Assembly (NCBI GenBank): GCA_018105865.1
Contig: CM030867.1
Coordinates: 8,044,619 to 8,108,618, forward strand
Reading direction: 5' to 3'
From: Metaphire vulgaris
Lineage: Eukaryota > Annelida > Clitellata > Crassiclitellata > Megascolecidae
DNA length: 64,000 bases
The notes beneath the pieces were generated by a model, which searched no databases, was not told where the DNA came from, and saw nothing but the letters and a program-made list of their open reading frames with translations. This document shows positions 1 to 10,560 of this stretch, piece by piece (the first letter of the stretch is position 1; every line of letters begins with the position of its first letter). Made by a program: the position numbers and the translations under genes.

Positions 1-550
1 TCTCATATGATACATGATTAAGAGTGCTAAAAACTATGTTTGGTCAGTCCTCTTGTATGGAGCAGAGACATGGACTATATCCAAGGCCATGCAGAAAAAA
101 TGGAAGCCACAGAAATGTGGTTTCTGCGAAGGATGCTGAATATTTCATGGATGGAAAAGAAAACCAACGAAGAGGTCTTGAATGAAATTGGAATAGATTA
201 TAGAAAGAAGTCTGATGGTGACCATCAAGAAAAGGCAGCTTTCCTTTAAACCCTTAACCGTGTATTTAACTGTAACTCAATGTAAAATGGACGGATATAT
301 CCGGGATCCCCAGTTAAGGGGTTAAACACATAATGGGGAAGGAAGGCCTGGAGCATTTGGCAATAACTGGAAAAGTGGAGGCAAACAGAGCTAGAGGAAG
401 GAAGAGAAACACCTATGTAGACTGCCTAAGCAGCCTACGAGAAGAAATTGAAGGCGTGAAGAATAACATCGATTTAATAAGAGGATGTAAGATTGAAGAA
501 AATGGAAATCCATGGTCGCTAACATAGAAATACACAGCACCTAAAGAAGA
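1..550 (+). pseudogene. RTE-like non-LTR retrotransposon, C-terminal end (broken)
   Basis: The end of a LINE polyprotein that begins before the window. The translation downstream of position 40 has the region found after the reverse transcriptase in RTE-like and 'craniofacial development protein 2-like' elements: an ME...M..RRML.I.W stretch, then TNEEVL, then a GRKR basic patch. The frame shifts near position 208 and is interrupted at 250-321 by a small TTAA-flanked element. Reading resumes at about 326 (HIMGKEG) and ends in an AAGAAG-rich tail at ~540-555, as RTE elements do. The clade assignment is from motif memory. Confidence 0.7.
250..321. mobile_element. 72-bp TTAA-flanked micro-MITE
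   Basis: TTAA stands at 246-249 and 322-325. The inner ends are imperfect inverted repeats (acccttaac on the left; ccccttaac as the complement of the right end). Removing the element plus one TTAA rejoins the surrounding LINE frame without a stop (codons ttt-aaa-cac). TTAA target duplication and CCC-type ends suggest piggyBac or Kolobok mobilisation. Related 72-73 bp units occur at 21101 and 21517. Confidence 0.6.
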
Positions 551-715
551 AGAAATAAATTTAAACTACTTTAAAAGAAAATTAAAACATTATATTGTAT
601 CTATTAAATTTAAATTACCTACTAAGTTTCTTGGCTATTCATTTTAATCAATGATATTGTCTGCTATTACGTTATTCTTACTGTTATATTTACTAATCAA
701 TTTTCTACCAATTAT

Positions 716-1246
716 CAGTGATGGACAACTAGTTAAATAATTAGTTACTAACTAAAAGTTTAACTAATTTTTTTAGTTATCTTCATAGTTTAATTAAATA
801 TAAATAGTTTAGTTAAAATGATAGTTTAATTAAAAAATTTTAGTTCATAAAATAGTTTAACGAAAACTTTTTAGTTGGTGTTCGAAATTCTCAATAACAG
901 TCCCTTTTCAATCTATTCTTTTCTGGGCCATTTTTCCAAACAAACTTGACAAACGTGTGTTCCTGCAGTATAGACTAAGACTTAAATATTAAATAGACAA
1001 TAATTAATGATTTCAATGGTTCATTGACTGATATGTTCATGTTGCAAGCATCGTCTATGTTTTTATGAACACAAACCTGATACCTAGGAAATAGTTGTAC
1101 AATTAGTTGCAAAAAGTTCAACTATATTTTTTCAGTTTAGTTAACTATTTTAGAAAGTTAGTTTGCAACAAAAAGTTTAACTACTTATTTCTAGTTTATA
1201 TTTAGTTATAGTTTAACTAATGTTTTTAGTTAGTTGCCCATCACTG
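716..1246. mobile_element. hAT-type MITE with AGTTTAACTA-rich interior
   Basis: The ends are cagtgatgg...cccatcactg inverted repeats. Flanks are ccaattat (708-715) and cctattat (1247-1254), an 8-bp duplication with one mismatch. The interior is AT-rich with repeated TAGTTTAACTA-like motifs on both strands and has no coding potential. The element at 61360 shares the terminal motif. Confidence 0.75.
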
Positions 1247-1388
1247 CCTATTATCCAAGATAGGCATACCTACTTGCGGGAACCCTGTTCCCTTCTGGTA
1301 TACCTTATTTTTTTCTTCTCCATTTTGTGTCTAACTATGAGTAATTCACTGATTGTATGGATATTTCTGTTTTCCTTAAATTGGTAAT

Positions 1389-2206
1389 ATGTCTTTTTTA
1401 GACATGAATGATGATCAAGATGATGAGGCTGCGCCTTGTTGTGGATGTTACTTAAGAACTTGCAGCGATTGCATATGTGCAACAAATGATCAATATTGCA
1501 CCAATTGTGCTACCCCAAATTGTAGAAACCGGGAGCCAGGTATGATTCCTAAAATAGTAATGTATATATCAAAAATAGAATCATATTATTTGTCTTTACA
1601 TCATACTTCCATTTCCAATTTCTCATTAATTTTTTTCTATTTTCTTTACACAATTTTAAAATTCTCGTTTTCTTCGAGTACCCTTTGCAACAGCTCACAT
1701 ACTCCTAGGGCAGGGCCATATTATGGCGGGGGCTGTAGCCCAGTGCTCGAATTGTGAGAAAATGAAAGGGGGGGTCATGGCGAGTATTATCAGAGACAGC
1801 CCCACTGCCTTATGTAAATACCACTGGTATACCATTTTAAAGGGGGGCTGAACCCCCCAACAATTCGAGCTCTGCTGTAGCCCCCCAGCCCACCATGAAA
1901 AATAGGCCCACCGATTTTCCATCTTTTAATTTTTTTCTTTAGGAGATGACTTTTTTGCTTGTCAGGAGGATTTGGAACGGAGATAACCTTTTTTTGCTTG
2001 TCAGGAGGATTTGGAAGGGAGATAACCTTGTTTTTTGATTTCGCTTGTCAGAGATTTTCAGTATAGGCGACGGCCTTTTTTTCTCAGCCCCATACCCACT
2101 CCGACCTTAATCCGGCCCTGTCCTAGGGGTATGCTTACCGGCGGTCTAGTTGAGAACCTCTGTACATTAGAGTAGAAACAATCTGACACTGTTACTGAGG
2201 CTGGAG

Positions 2207-2258
<52 letters not shown>

Positions 2259-4419
2259 CAAGTACATGTATGTATGTACATGTACTTGTACATATGTACA
2301 AGTACATGTATGTATGTCTTCTCTTCTTTCTTTCCTTCCGTCTTTCCCTATTGGGTTGGACGATGGGCCTGAACGAGTTCCTTCCACTTCTGTCTGTCTC
2401 TTGCTGCTCTGGTCAATTGGATGAAGTTCATTTGCATTTCTTCTGCATCCTCTTGTAAGTTTTCTATCCATGTTTTTCTTGGTCTTCCTTTTCTCCTTTT
2501 CCCTTCAACATAGTTGTATAGTGGTTTCTTTGGTAGTCTTTCTTCCTTCATTCTTTCAACATGACCAAACCATTTCAGTCTTCGTTTCTGTATTGATTCG
2601 AGTATCGTTTCTTTTTGCTCTGTCTTTTCTCTGATCGTTTCATTTCTTATTCTTTGTCTTCTGCTGACTCCTGCTATTCCTCTTAACCAGTTCATTTCTG
2701 CAGTCATTAATCTTCTTTCGTCTTTCTTCTTTATGGTCCAGCATTCTGATCCATATAACAGTATTGGTTTGATCAGTGTATTATATAGCTTTAGTTTTGT
2801 TTTCAGTGATATTTGTTTGTCTTTCCATATCTTCTGAAGTTTTCCAAATGCTGCACTTGCTAGTCCAATTCTCCTTATTTGATGTATGTATGTACAAGTA
2901 TGTAATTATACAAGTACTTGTACTATATATATAATTTCAAATTACTAATTCAATTTGTACGAATTGATCCATTTTCATTGACAGTTGTAGTAGTGGAGCA
3001 AAGAAATGGATTACTTTATTGTACTCTGAAAGGTACATTCTTTAATTTTTAATTATAGTATTATTACAATATAATTCATAAAATGTAACATAGCTTCATG
3101 CATTTTAAAAATTCATAAATATGCTTTTTTACTGATAGAAATATATATATACATGTATGGATGTATATTCATCATCCGTTCACATTGTCGAGTGGCCGTT
3201 GCGATCAACCTCCACCAAATGGTGGCGTGATGTGCCTGAAGATACCTTGTTCCACTGGAATGAGACGGAGGCACATGATGTGGACGTGGCCCCATGGTAT
3301 TTACGGGGATGCTCGGCCACTTGACAGTGTCAATAATAATAAGGCTTAAAGTGGTTCAGGAGGATTTGCTCTGTGTGAGAACCGCTGACACTGTTACTGT
3401 TGTAACCTTCCAATCTAGTATCCTATAGTACTGAGGTTGGGAGAAGGGGTGGGGCCGGGACGGAAGATTTTGGAGGAGGAAAGGGGGGTTGTGCGGGTTT
3501 TTGGGGCAGGGGTTGTGCGGGTTTGGGAACGGGGGTTGGGGTCCAGAGATGTAGTACTTTGGAATGCAAGTATTGAAGTACTTGTACTTGAAGCATTGTG
3601 TACTTGCTACATCTCTGTTGGGGTCGGTGAGGTGTGGTGGAGATGGGTTGACGCCGGGAGAGGTGCGGGGTGGGGTCGGGCGAGGGGAGGGTACAACGTG
3701 TAGGCAATCAGGACGTAGCATCATCAAGCTGCAATCAGGGCGCATAATCAAGATCTGCCGATTATAAAGTTTGGTTGCCTATAGCAACGACGTTGTCCCT
3801 CAACGGCTGTGTAGCGTGACTCAATCTTAACCGATCTAGATAATTACTATATAAGATATATAAGATATATATATATATATAACATTTTCTTAATATGTTT
3901 CAGTTTTCTGGTTGGTCATTTTGGCTGGAGTTTTCTTCACCTCAGGTATTTATTTCTGCTTAGTCAGTGGCGTACCTAGGGGCAGAGGGTTCCCCCAGGG
4001 CGGCACAAGAAGTGAAACACAATTCAAGATTTTGAACAGAAGAAAGCAAGAAATTCGATTTCTTTAAGTTGCAGCAATTAATTGTGATTTACGCATTTTA
4101 CGCAGCTATGCATATTTACATGTACTTGTCTTAAGTACATAATTTTGCTGCTGAATTGACATTACTAGTAGTAAAAAATATGAACCAAAGCTAACTTCAC
4201 TTTTTAATTAATTATTTTATTTAAGAATTTTGATCACATTTATTGATGAACACATTAGAAGGGTTGGAATTGTGTGAAGTGACACCTAAAACACCACCCT
4301 GGGTGCCAAATATCCTGCGTGCACCACTCTTCTTATTACCAGTATTAACTGCTAGCTGTGTGGATTGTGCTTCTTCATCATAGTCATTGTCATCATTATC
4401 TTTGTCATCATTATCTTTG

Positions 4420-4462
<43 letters not shown>

Positions 4463-7400
4463 TATCATCATCATCATCATCATCACTTTCGACCTGCATG
4501 GCCTCAATATTTAGATGAGAAACCATTTACTTTGCGCGGTCTTGTGTTATTCTACGTCATTCTTATGTCATTACAATTTTCAGGTTACAGATATTGTTTT
4601 CAAACCCACTTGGACATCTCCTCTGGTGACTTAACTTGGAAGCAAGACTTGTAAGAAAATTCACATATGCTGAATTTAAATAAGGGTCCATCCATAATTC
4701 CATATAGTCCGTATGCACTGAGGGGGCTGGATTTAGGATATTTTGCCTATGTACCATGTGCAAATGGCGAAGGGGGTTGAAAATATTTGTGTTTTGCGCA
4801 CGTACTATATGGATGAGCCCTAACTCACTTAACTTATACTGTAGGCCCCACATGTATTCAACATTTTAAATTAAGGCTTAATTTTAACGGCATACAGTGT
4901 TTATTCTAGCCATCTTGACATTGGGGGGGGGATTTTGAAATGTTTGGGGTACAAGATCTGAGTCGTCACACTTTTTGGGGGAGGGGTTGCCATCCCCTAT
5001 GCAACATATATAAAATTTAGGGGGAATTTTAAAACTTTGTGGGGGATTCCCCCCAGAGAAGGCCTAGAATAAACACTGATGGCATATATCATGGGAAATT
5101 TGTATGCTGTCTATCATATTTCAATTAAAATAGTTTGGAATATACCAATTTAATGCTACAAACCATGTATAAAACCACAAAGACAGCAGTAAGAGTAGGA
5201 CAAGAATTAGGAGAATGGTTTGAACAGAAAGAGGGAACAAAACAAGGAGACCCAGTCTCAACCATTAACTTCATTGCATATCTAGAAAGGGTAATGGATG
5301 CAGGAGAGAACAAGAGAAAAGGAGTCAAGATCAACGGAGAGATGGTAAACAACCTGAGATTCGCAGACGACATAGACCTAATAGAAGAAGAAATTTAAAA
5401 GCTTACAAGAAAGCCTCAATAGTGTGGTGGAAGCTGCAGAGCCTATGGGATTGAGGGTAAACACAGAAAAAAAACAAAAACAATGGTGTTTGGACAACAA
5501 GAGGCCACGGTAAACATAATAGTAAATGGAGATAAAATCGAACACGTAACAGAATTTGAATACCTTGGAAGCCTACTGACATGGGATAACAACTGCAGCC
5601 AGGAGATAAAAAGAAGAATAGCAAAAGCAACAGGAGCAATGGAGGGTTTAAAACAATATGAAAAAGCAAGGTCATGAAAGTCGAGACAAAACTGGAAATA
5701 CTAAGAACGTGCATTTTAGTGTATTACTATATGCATCGGAAACCTGGACCATAAAGAAGAGGGACAAAGACCGACTACTAGCCTTTGAAATGAAATGCTA
5801 TAGAAGAATCTTGAACATCAGATGGCAATAGAAAATAAAGAACACAACATACGAGAAAGAATTAGGAACAAAACAAACATTGTGCAAATATTGATACGGA
5901 GAAAAATGAACTTCTTTGGGCACATATGCAGGATGAAAGACAATAGACTGGTGAAGAAGATCATGCTGGGAACAATAGATGGAGAAAATCGAAGAGGGAG
6001 ACTAAGAAGAGAGTGGTTGGATGACATCGAAGAATGGGGGAACGCGGAGCTGCACACACACTGATCAGAGCGACACAAGACCGAGAAAGATGGAGACAAA
6101 TTGTGATTCAGGCTGTCGACACCTACAAGTACAGCACCCATGGAGCTGGATGATGATGATGATGATGATGGCCATGAAAATGGTTCATAAGATTAAGTTA
6201 AATGTTAACAGTATGCTATGAAAAATATAATCATAACCTGCACCTGCAGTTCTGAATGTTTGCTACAGTATGTCTGCTCTTGAGAGTGAAACATCTTAAA
6301 ATTCTTTTTTTAGTCATACCACACTGAGAGCAACTCTCACAAATGCTGCAGAAAAGGTGAAACCTTAAATTTGAGTTCTTTGTTGAAGATCTTTTTTTCA
6401 TGTTAATTTTAATGGTCTAATTTTATTTACAATTTGACAGCTCCTCTTTTGCTAAAAATATGTTCTAGTCAGGGATATTTTTACAGCCCCCTAACACCCC
6501 CCAACACCCCCAATTTGAGGTCGACACCCCCAAAATTTGATAATGTGACAATGGTATGCATACAAAATGCATACTAATTAGCTCTGGACACCCCCAATTT
6601 GGGGTCGACACCCTCCCAAATTCACAATCCTAGAAATATCCCTGGTCCCATTTAAACTAAACACAGCAAGTAGTTTAGATTTTAGTGCATACTCTTATTT
6701 AACAAGTGGCTTTCTTACTTATTTACATAAATCGCCATTCGTGTAGTTATGTCTCCGGTATTTTAAATGTAATTATAAACAGAAAAGTGGCTATAAGGGC
6801 TCACACATTACTATGCTAGCATCTTCATTAGATTACCTCGTTAACTGTAAGCTGAAGCACTCCAGAGATTTAACGCAGTCGCCTTCTGCAGAACTTTAAG
6901 CACATACTAAAACTACTACTAATAATAATGATAAGGGAAAGATAAACTGAGGCTAGGCTAGAAAATATATCTGAAGACTGAATCTAAAGCAGAGGTGGTT
7001 CCACGTTGGGGATGACTGGGTGATGCATCCCTCACCGAGCCTTTTTTGCTTGTCAGCATCTTTCAAGGTATACCAGGTTCGAGTCGCTACACTTCACTGA
7101 ATTCCCCGCCAACTTCCTGAAAATTCATTGCATCCCCCATCAAGAATTCTTGGAACCGCCACTGATCCAAAGCATTCAATAATTTGATGTTGCATACTGG
7201 TTACTTATTTTGTGTGCTTTCAAGTAACAAGTTTAGAATACCGCCCATAAAAATTATTGAACAATGAATATATGTTCGAATTTATTGTTTTGTAGGGGAA
7301 ATTCAACAGCATGTTGTCAAATAGCCAATGACACAAATCATAACAATTAATCTTGCGTATTTTTCGTGTTTTCTTTGACAGATGAATTTTTTCAGAAAAG

Positions 7401-8185
7401 TTGAAAGTGTGTTTCATTTGGACAATATTGAACCACTCATGGCTGACGCCACAGATTCTGACATACAAAAGTTGATTACTTTACTCCAGGCATTGCAGGA
7501 AAGAAAGAATAGTCAAAAGCAGGCTGGCAGCCCTCCAGGTTTTATCCTCAGTACCTTTTCAGTAACGAAAGTTTGATTTCTTTGTGATATAAATGTTGGT
7601 ACTTGTGACAAAAATACTAAATTGTATTTGGCGGTTGCTATTAGCTTGGTAAAGTTCTGTAGTAGCCAAATGCTTTTAAGAATACATCTTCTCACAAAGT
7701 GTTAAACTTAGTGAACTGCAATTTGACTGATAGTAATTTCATTTGACAATGGGAGTACAATTTAAATCTAGACCCATTGCAGATTAATGTGGTCATACCA
7801 GCATATATGAAGGGCCAGCAGAAAATTGTATCTCACAAGACTATTAGTGCTTTAGCAGCTTAAGATTGCTTATGTGCTGAAATTAATTGATGGTAATTGT
7901 TGTTTACTGGTCTGCCCTAAGTTGCAGCCTTTCGGGGGAATGGTCTGGAAAGTTGTATTTTGTGATCAGTGATTCGTGCTGTGCTTGTGTCTTTTCTGAG
8001 GCAAGATTGGCTATTTTTATTCTGCATTGATTCATGTGGTCTGTTGTGTTGGTTCTATGTTGCTGAATGCAGACTGACTCAAATGTTGATGTTTTATAGG
8101 TTCTCCGGCAAAAAGAGCCAAGAAGAATTCCGCAGATGATGAAGACAAGACCGCCGCAGACGATGAAGGTGATGATCAAGATTAA
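1389..8185 (+). CDS. Predicted seven-exon gene: small Cys-rich, membrane-spanning, acidic-tailed protein
   Basis: Seven ORF blocks join in compatible phase with good GT-AG sites: 1389 or 1404-1539, 2985-3032, 3904-3945, 4584-4650, 6314-6356, 7382-7538 and 8100-8185 (TAA). The product is about 192-197 residues. It starts with an acidic stretch (NDDQDDE), then a cluster of ten cysteines (CCGC...CSDCIC...CTNC...C), then a beta-like VVVVEQ segment, then a short hydrophobic run ([11 protein letters not shown]) that could span a membrane. A helical region (FFRKVESVF...[12 protein letters not shown]) follows, then a basic AKRAKK patch and an acidic tail ending DDQD. Donors include gtatga, gtaaga and gtgaaa; acceptors have pyrimidine tracts. 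AATAAA lies at 8255. The start is ambiguous because 1401 can also be an acceptor, so more exons may lie upstream. I do not recognise the family. Introns hold at least eight transposable elements, as expected for a host gene. Without RNA evidence this stays a prediction. Confidence 0.55.
1711..2120. mobile_element. hAT element, CAGGGCC family
   Basis: Ends are cagggcc...ggccctg with a perfect 8-bp duplication tcctaggg at 1703-1710 and 2121-2128. The interior contains tandem copies (~45 bp) of a module with tttgcttgtcagga and ggagataacc. It has no transposase. A shorter relative lies at 45661. It is in the first intron of the predicted gene at 1389-8185. Confidence 0.85.
2205..2332. repeat. (TA)n tract followed by a TGTAC-rich palindrome
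   Basis: About 40 bp of (TA)n at 2213-2252, then self-complementary acatgtatgtatgtac-type sequence. Related TGTATGTAC motifs recur near 2880-2920 on the other side of the LINE fragment. Confidence 0.85.
2348..2890 (-). pseudogene. RTE-like LINE, C-terminal end, reverse strand
   Basis: The complement reads a LINE tail: LYGSECW near 2750, an M..E...LR.I.G.SR stretch, [21 protein letters not shown], and an ending in ARDRQKW. These motifs are typical of the region after the reverse transcriptase in RTE/craniofacial-development-2-like elements. The copy lacks the polymerase domain (5' truncation). It is inserted in the first intron of the predicted gene, in opposite orientation. Confidence 0.75.
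3340..3400 (-). mobile_element. CR1-like LINE 3' tail, degenerate
   Basis: aataataataaggcttaaag followed by tggttcaggag and a gtgtgagaaccgctg motif. This matches, on the complement, the 3' end shared by copies at 23238-23457 and 56770-57112, including the trinucleotide tail. Confidence 0.55.
3544..3617. mobile_element. 74-bp hAT micro-MITE, CAGAGATGTAG family
   Basis: Inverted ends cagagatgtag...ctacatctctg with a perfect 8-bp duplication ttggggtc at 3536-3543 and 3618-3625. The interior is TACTTG-rich. It is the smallest complete member of the family also seen at 29908-30695. Confidence 0.85.
3965..4329. mobile_element. hAT-type element, CAGTGGCGTA ends
   Basis: The left end is cagtggcgtacctagg and the right end is a degenerate inverted copy (ctgcgtgcaccactc). 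The flanks tgcttagt and ttcttatt match at 6 of 8 positions, so this is an old copy. It has no coding capacity. Confidence 0.45.
4383..4489. repeat. (CAT)n/(ATC)n microsatellite
   Basis: An interrupted trinucleotide array. Open frames across it (poly-Asp, poly-His) are artefacts of the repeat. Confidence 0.9.
4683..4820. mobile_element. Small TA-flanked MITE candidate
   Basis: Imperfect inverted ends (agggtccatcc and, as complement, agggctcatcc) flanked by TA on both sides. About 138 bp. TA target suggests Tc1/mariner-type mobilisation, but the ends are short and diverged. Confidence 0.4.
4895..5078. mobile_element. hAT MITE, CAGTGTTTATTCTAG family
   Basis: Ends cagtgtttattctagcc and ggcctagaataaacactg are inverted repeats. 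The flanks acggcata and atggcata differ at one of eight positions. The interior is G-rich. A left end of the same family lies at 40564, and related ends flank 42082-42234. Confidence 0.8.
5105..6170 (+). pseudogene. RTE-like LINE, reverse transcriptase to 3' end (broken)
   Basis: The piece around 5135-5398 has the polymerase block KQGDPVS...F and the catalytic F/Y-ADD box (LRFADDIDL). Later frames carry [11 protein letters not shown]...CSQEIKRRI, then [10 protein letters not shown], then [16 protein letters not shown]. Frameshifts and stops separate these parts (near 5398, 5480, 5677 and 5820). The copy ends in a short (ATG)n tail at 6147-6170. The 5' half with the endonuclease is missing. 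It lies in an intron of the predicted gene. Confidence 0.8.
6470..6644. mobile_element. hAT MITE, CAGGGATATTT family
   Basis: Ends cagggatattttta and tagaaatatccctg are inverted. The interior has the recurring gaggtcgacacccccaa motif. The flanks gttctagt/gtcccatt match poorly (5 of 8), so the copy is old. Relatives are at 23757, 25297, 35573 and 47590. Confidence 0.7.
6990..7164. mobile_element. hAT MITE, CAGAGGTGGTTCCA family
   Basis: Ends cagaggtggttcca and tggaaccgccactg are inverted repeats. The duplications atctaaag and atccaaag differ once. Another left end lies at 8892. Confidence 0.8.
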
Positions 8186-8378
8186 GAAGGTGATTATTAA
8201 GAAGAGGATCTGGATGATTTGTAGGAGGAAGATAAAGAGGAAGATGATCGAGAAAATAAATAACTATCTATAAGATAACGTATGTCTTACTTAAGAAGTG
8301 CTTTAGGAGCTTAAGATTGTTTATGTGCTGAAATTAGTTGATGGTAATTGTTTATGGGTCTGCCATAAGTTGCAGCAC
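7845..8378. repeat. Direct repeat pair flanking the last exon of the predicted gene
   Basis: An ~80-bp segment (agtgctttagcagcttaag ... taagttgcag) at about 7848-7926 recurs at about 8289-8376 with few differences. The pair brackets the terminal exon at 8100-8185, suggesting a local segmental duplication or deletion/replication-slippage footprint. Confidence 0.6.
8255..8260 (+). promoter_or_regulatory. Candidate polyadenylation signal AATAAA
   Basis: AATAAA 70 bp after the predicted TAA at 8183-8185, the right place for the 3' end of the seven-exon gene. A single hexamer in AT-rich sequence is weak evidence by itself. Confidence 0.4.
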
Positions 8379-8565
8379 TCATTCTAAGTTATCTTGTTAT
8401 GTTGAGCAAATGAATGAAAGACTCTCATTTCCAGAACTTGGACCATGTTTAGATGACTTGACTTCAGAACATATTGCAGATTTTAGTTGGGACACTGTTT
8501 ATGATTGCAAAAGAACTGTATTATCTGTGAAAATGATTAGGTTATTTAAGAAGTTGGTTGTGTAA
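8338..8565 (+). CDS. Unrecognised ORF, possible terminal exon
   Basis: About 62 residues from the taagttgcag acceptor-like site (~8375) to TAA at 8563. Composition looks protein-like (FPELGPCLDDLTSEHIADFSW followed by a basic end), unlike the low-complexity ORFs nearby. It could be an alternative last exon or the end of another gene. Joining it to the donor at 7538 gives a stop, so it is not a simple alternative exon in that frame. I do not recognise the family. Confidence 0.25.
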   Translation: MMVIVYGSAISCSTHSKLSCYVEQMNERLSFPELGPCLDDLTSEHIADFSWDTVYDCKRTVLSVKMIRLFKKLVV

Positions 8566-8575
8566 CTTCAAATAA

Positions 8576-8976
8576 ACTGTTCAAATAAATAAGATTCATT
8601 GATCTTTAGTTAAATGTGAGCAGTGTGATGTAAAAAAGTTTTGGCAAATGAAATGGTCGCATTTCGGGAAATAAAGTTGTTTAAACAAATCATTAAAAAA
8701 TCATAAAATATTTTTAATAGGAATGGCGATTATGGTTCTAATCCCCCACACAACTGAAATCGTCCCCATGGATGCTGAAAACATCGAAACATGAAGAGAC
8801 CATCATTTCATCGCTTTTCTTTAAAATAATTCATTCTAAAAAATTCATGTAATTTCAGAATATTTCTTCAAGCAAGTTATTACCTAAAAAGCAGAGGCGG
8901 TTCCACGTTGGGGATGCACCCCCGCCGTCATACAAAAATACGTCTTCAACGGAAGATGATCGTCTATATGTTTTAG
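8576..8976. other. Unassigned AT-rich stretch with one hAT end
   Basis: I see no coding sequence. At 8892 the cagaggcggttccacgttgg end of the hAT family at 6990-7164 appears without a matching right end, so it is a fragment. Confidence 0.5.
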
Positions 8977-9065
8977 TGCAGACTGACCTCTGTATTTCAA
9001 GAATGAACCACCACGGACAAGATAACGACTATGATTTCTTACCTAAGCGACCATAGACTGGTGAT
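8977..9065 (+). mobile_element. LINE 3' UTR fragment
   Basis: gactgacctctg... cacggacaagataacgact ... aagcgaccatagactggtg resembles the 3' UTR of the LINE at 14640-15530, after removal of the hAT inserted there. Confidence 0.5.
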
Positions 9066-9150
9066 GTTCTACTGCAATGGCGCAAAAGAAGCGTCCTGCT
9101 ACTACTACCACTACCACAACGACTGCTACTAGTTTGCTAGTTTCTCGTCT

Positions 9151-9920
9151 GCATTCGGCAGATAGCGAATCCATAACATGCGATACACGACGCCTAGCGA
9201 ATGAAACGAGAACTAGGGTTAGATTTAGCGTTTTTCGTGCACATGCTAGCCTAACCGTGATTAACATGATCTCTTGACTCAATAAAAGCATCACATTTAG
9301 TCTGTCTTTCTTATTTATTAAATTAAAACCAATTGGCTTTGCTTCAGGTTAATAAAACGTTGCGCTCTCATGGGAAAATTTTAACGCCCATAGTGTTATC
9401 GTATGCATTCGGTAGATGGCGCAACCGTGACAGACGACGTCTAGCGAATAAAACATAACTGATGCTCTCTATGCTCTATAGGCCAATAGAGTGATTTAAA
9501 GTGGCTTAGGAAACATACTCCCTGTGTGAAAGCCACTAGGGGCGCCAACGGGGCTTGAAATTTCTCCGTCAGCTTGACGCTCCAGCACGCAACCCAGTCT
9601 GCCATCGCCGCCCCAATGTCGAATATTAATTTTATTCTATAGTATTCTCCTCTGCATTCGGTAGATGGCGTTCCGTTAGTAATGGATACACGACACCAGG
9701 CGAATAAAACATAACTAGATTGAAAAGCTCTGGTCGCGGTTTAGCGGAGGGAACGTGAGACGACTTCCCGCAAATAGTTTGAAAGGGAACGGCGTGTCCC
9801 CAAATCGAAAAATGCCAGGGAATTCTATAACTGTAGCATTCCCATAAATTTGGTCTCTTACCGTCTTACGACCAGGCTTTTTCCAGGAATTTTGCATTCG
9901 GTGGAGCGGGGGCATGTCCC
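9151..9920. repeat. Four diverged copies of a GCATTCGG module spaced about 250 bp
   Basis: gcattcgg(c/t)agat(a/g)gcg occurs at 9151, 9405 and 9655, each followed after ~35-50 bp by cga(c/t)...aggcgaataaaac-like sequence. A shorter copy (gcattcggtggagcgg) is at 9894. Spacings are 254, 250 and 239 bp, which fits a decayed satellite or repeated promoter-like unit. A minus-strand CR1-type tail (gtgatttaaagtggcttagg) at 9490-9540 sits between copies 2 and 3. Confidence 0.5.
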
Positions 9921-10179
9921 AAAATTGCGCAGGTGTCAATCAGCTATATAAAACCACGCAGATAGGTAAAACCATAAATCGTGTGCAATGGAAAGTTTAC
10001 TGAGGACCTGCATCATGACCTACTTAAATCTAGGCCGTGGTGCAGTGTTTGAAGGCGTTGTTTTGTCATCCTTTGTGTGAAGCGTGCACGAATCACGATT
10101 CAGCGTGTGTTCGGGCAAATTTTTCGATTTCTCAGTAAATTGAGTTCAAAGTTCGGATATAGGCCTACCAGATCGTTAC

Positions 10180-10312
10180 ACATCTAACGACAACACATCA
10201 ACTTCAGGTAAGACTGTCTTGCAAAGTTTACAAGTCTACGGCTGTTGTTTCTTTGTTCGTTCGATGAAATACGTGCACCCGGTAGACAAAGAAATGCTAT
10301 GATGATGACCAC

Positions 10313-10346
<34 letters not shown>

Positions 10347-10560
10347 ATGATGATGATGATCACGACGATGACTATGATCACGATGTTGATCCTGTTGATG
10401 ACGACGACTTTCGTACTCATATTATATAATATTATATAGAAGCTAATATTTGGGGGGTAGGGGTGGGGGTTGAACGTGCATTGTATAGCCTGCACAACCC
10501 ATTGCTATGGTACTGGCTTAAGATGGAAACAGTACAGATCTATTTGCTTCTTTTTCAGAT
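10180..10560 (+). promoter_or_regulatory. 5' UTR intron of the P-type transposase gene, with (ATG)n
   Basis: A strong donor (cttcag|gtaagact) at 10207/10208 and a strong acceptor (cttctttttcag) ending at 10558 place an intron just before the ATG at 10561. The intron contains a GATGAT microsatellite (10291-10370). The non-coding first exon would lie upstream of 10207, near TATATAA-like sequence at 9950. Confidence 0.5.

Noticed and set aside
2058..2471. 137-residue frame with poly-Ile/Tyr (minus strand)
   Set aside because: It runs through the (TA)n tract and the edge of a LINE fragment; low complexity, no coding meaning.
4221..4526. Poly-Asp frame (minus) and poly-His frame (plus)
   Set aside because: Both are translations of a CAT/ATC microsatellite.
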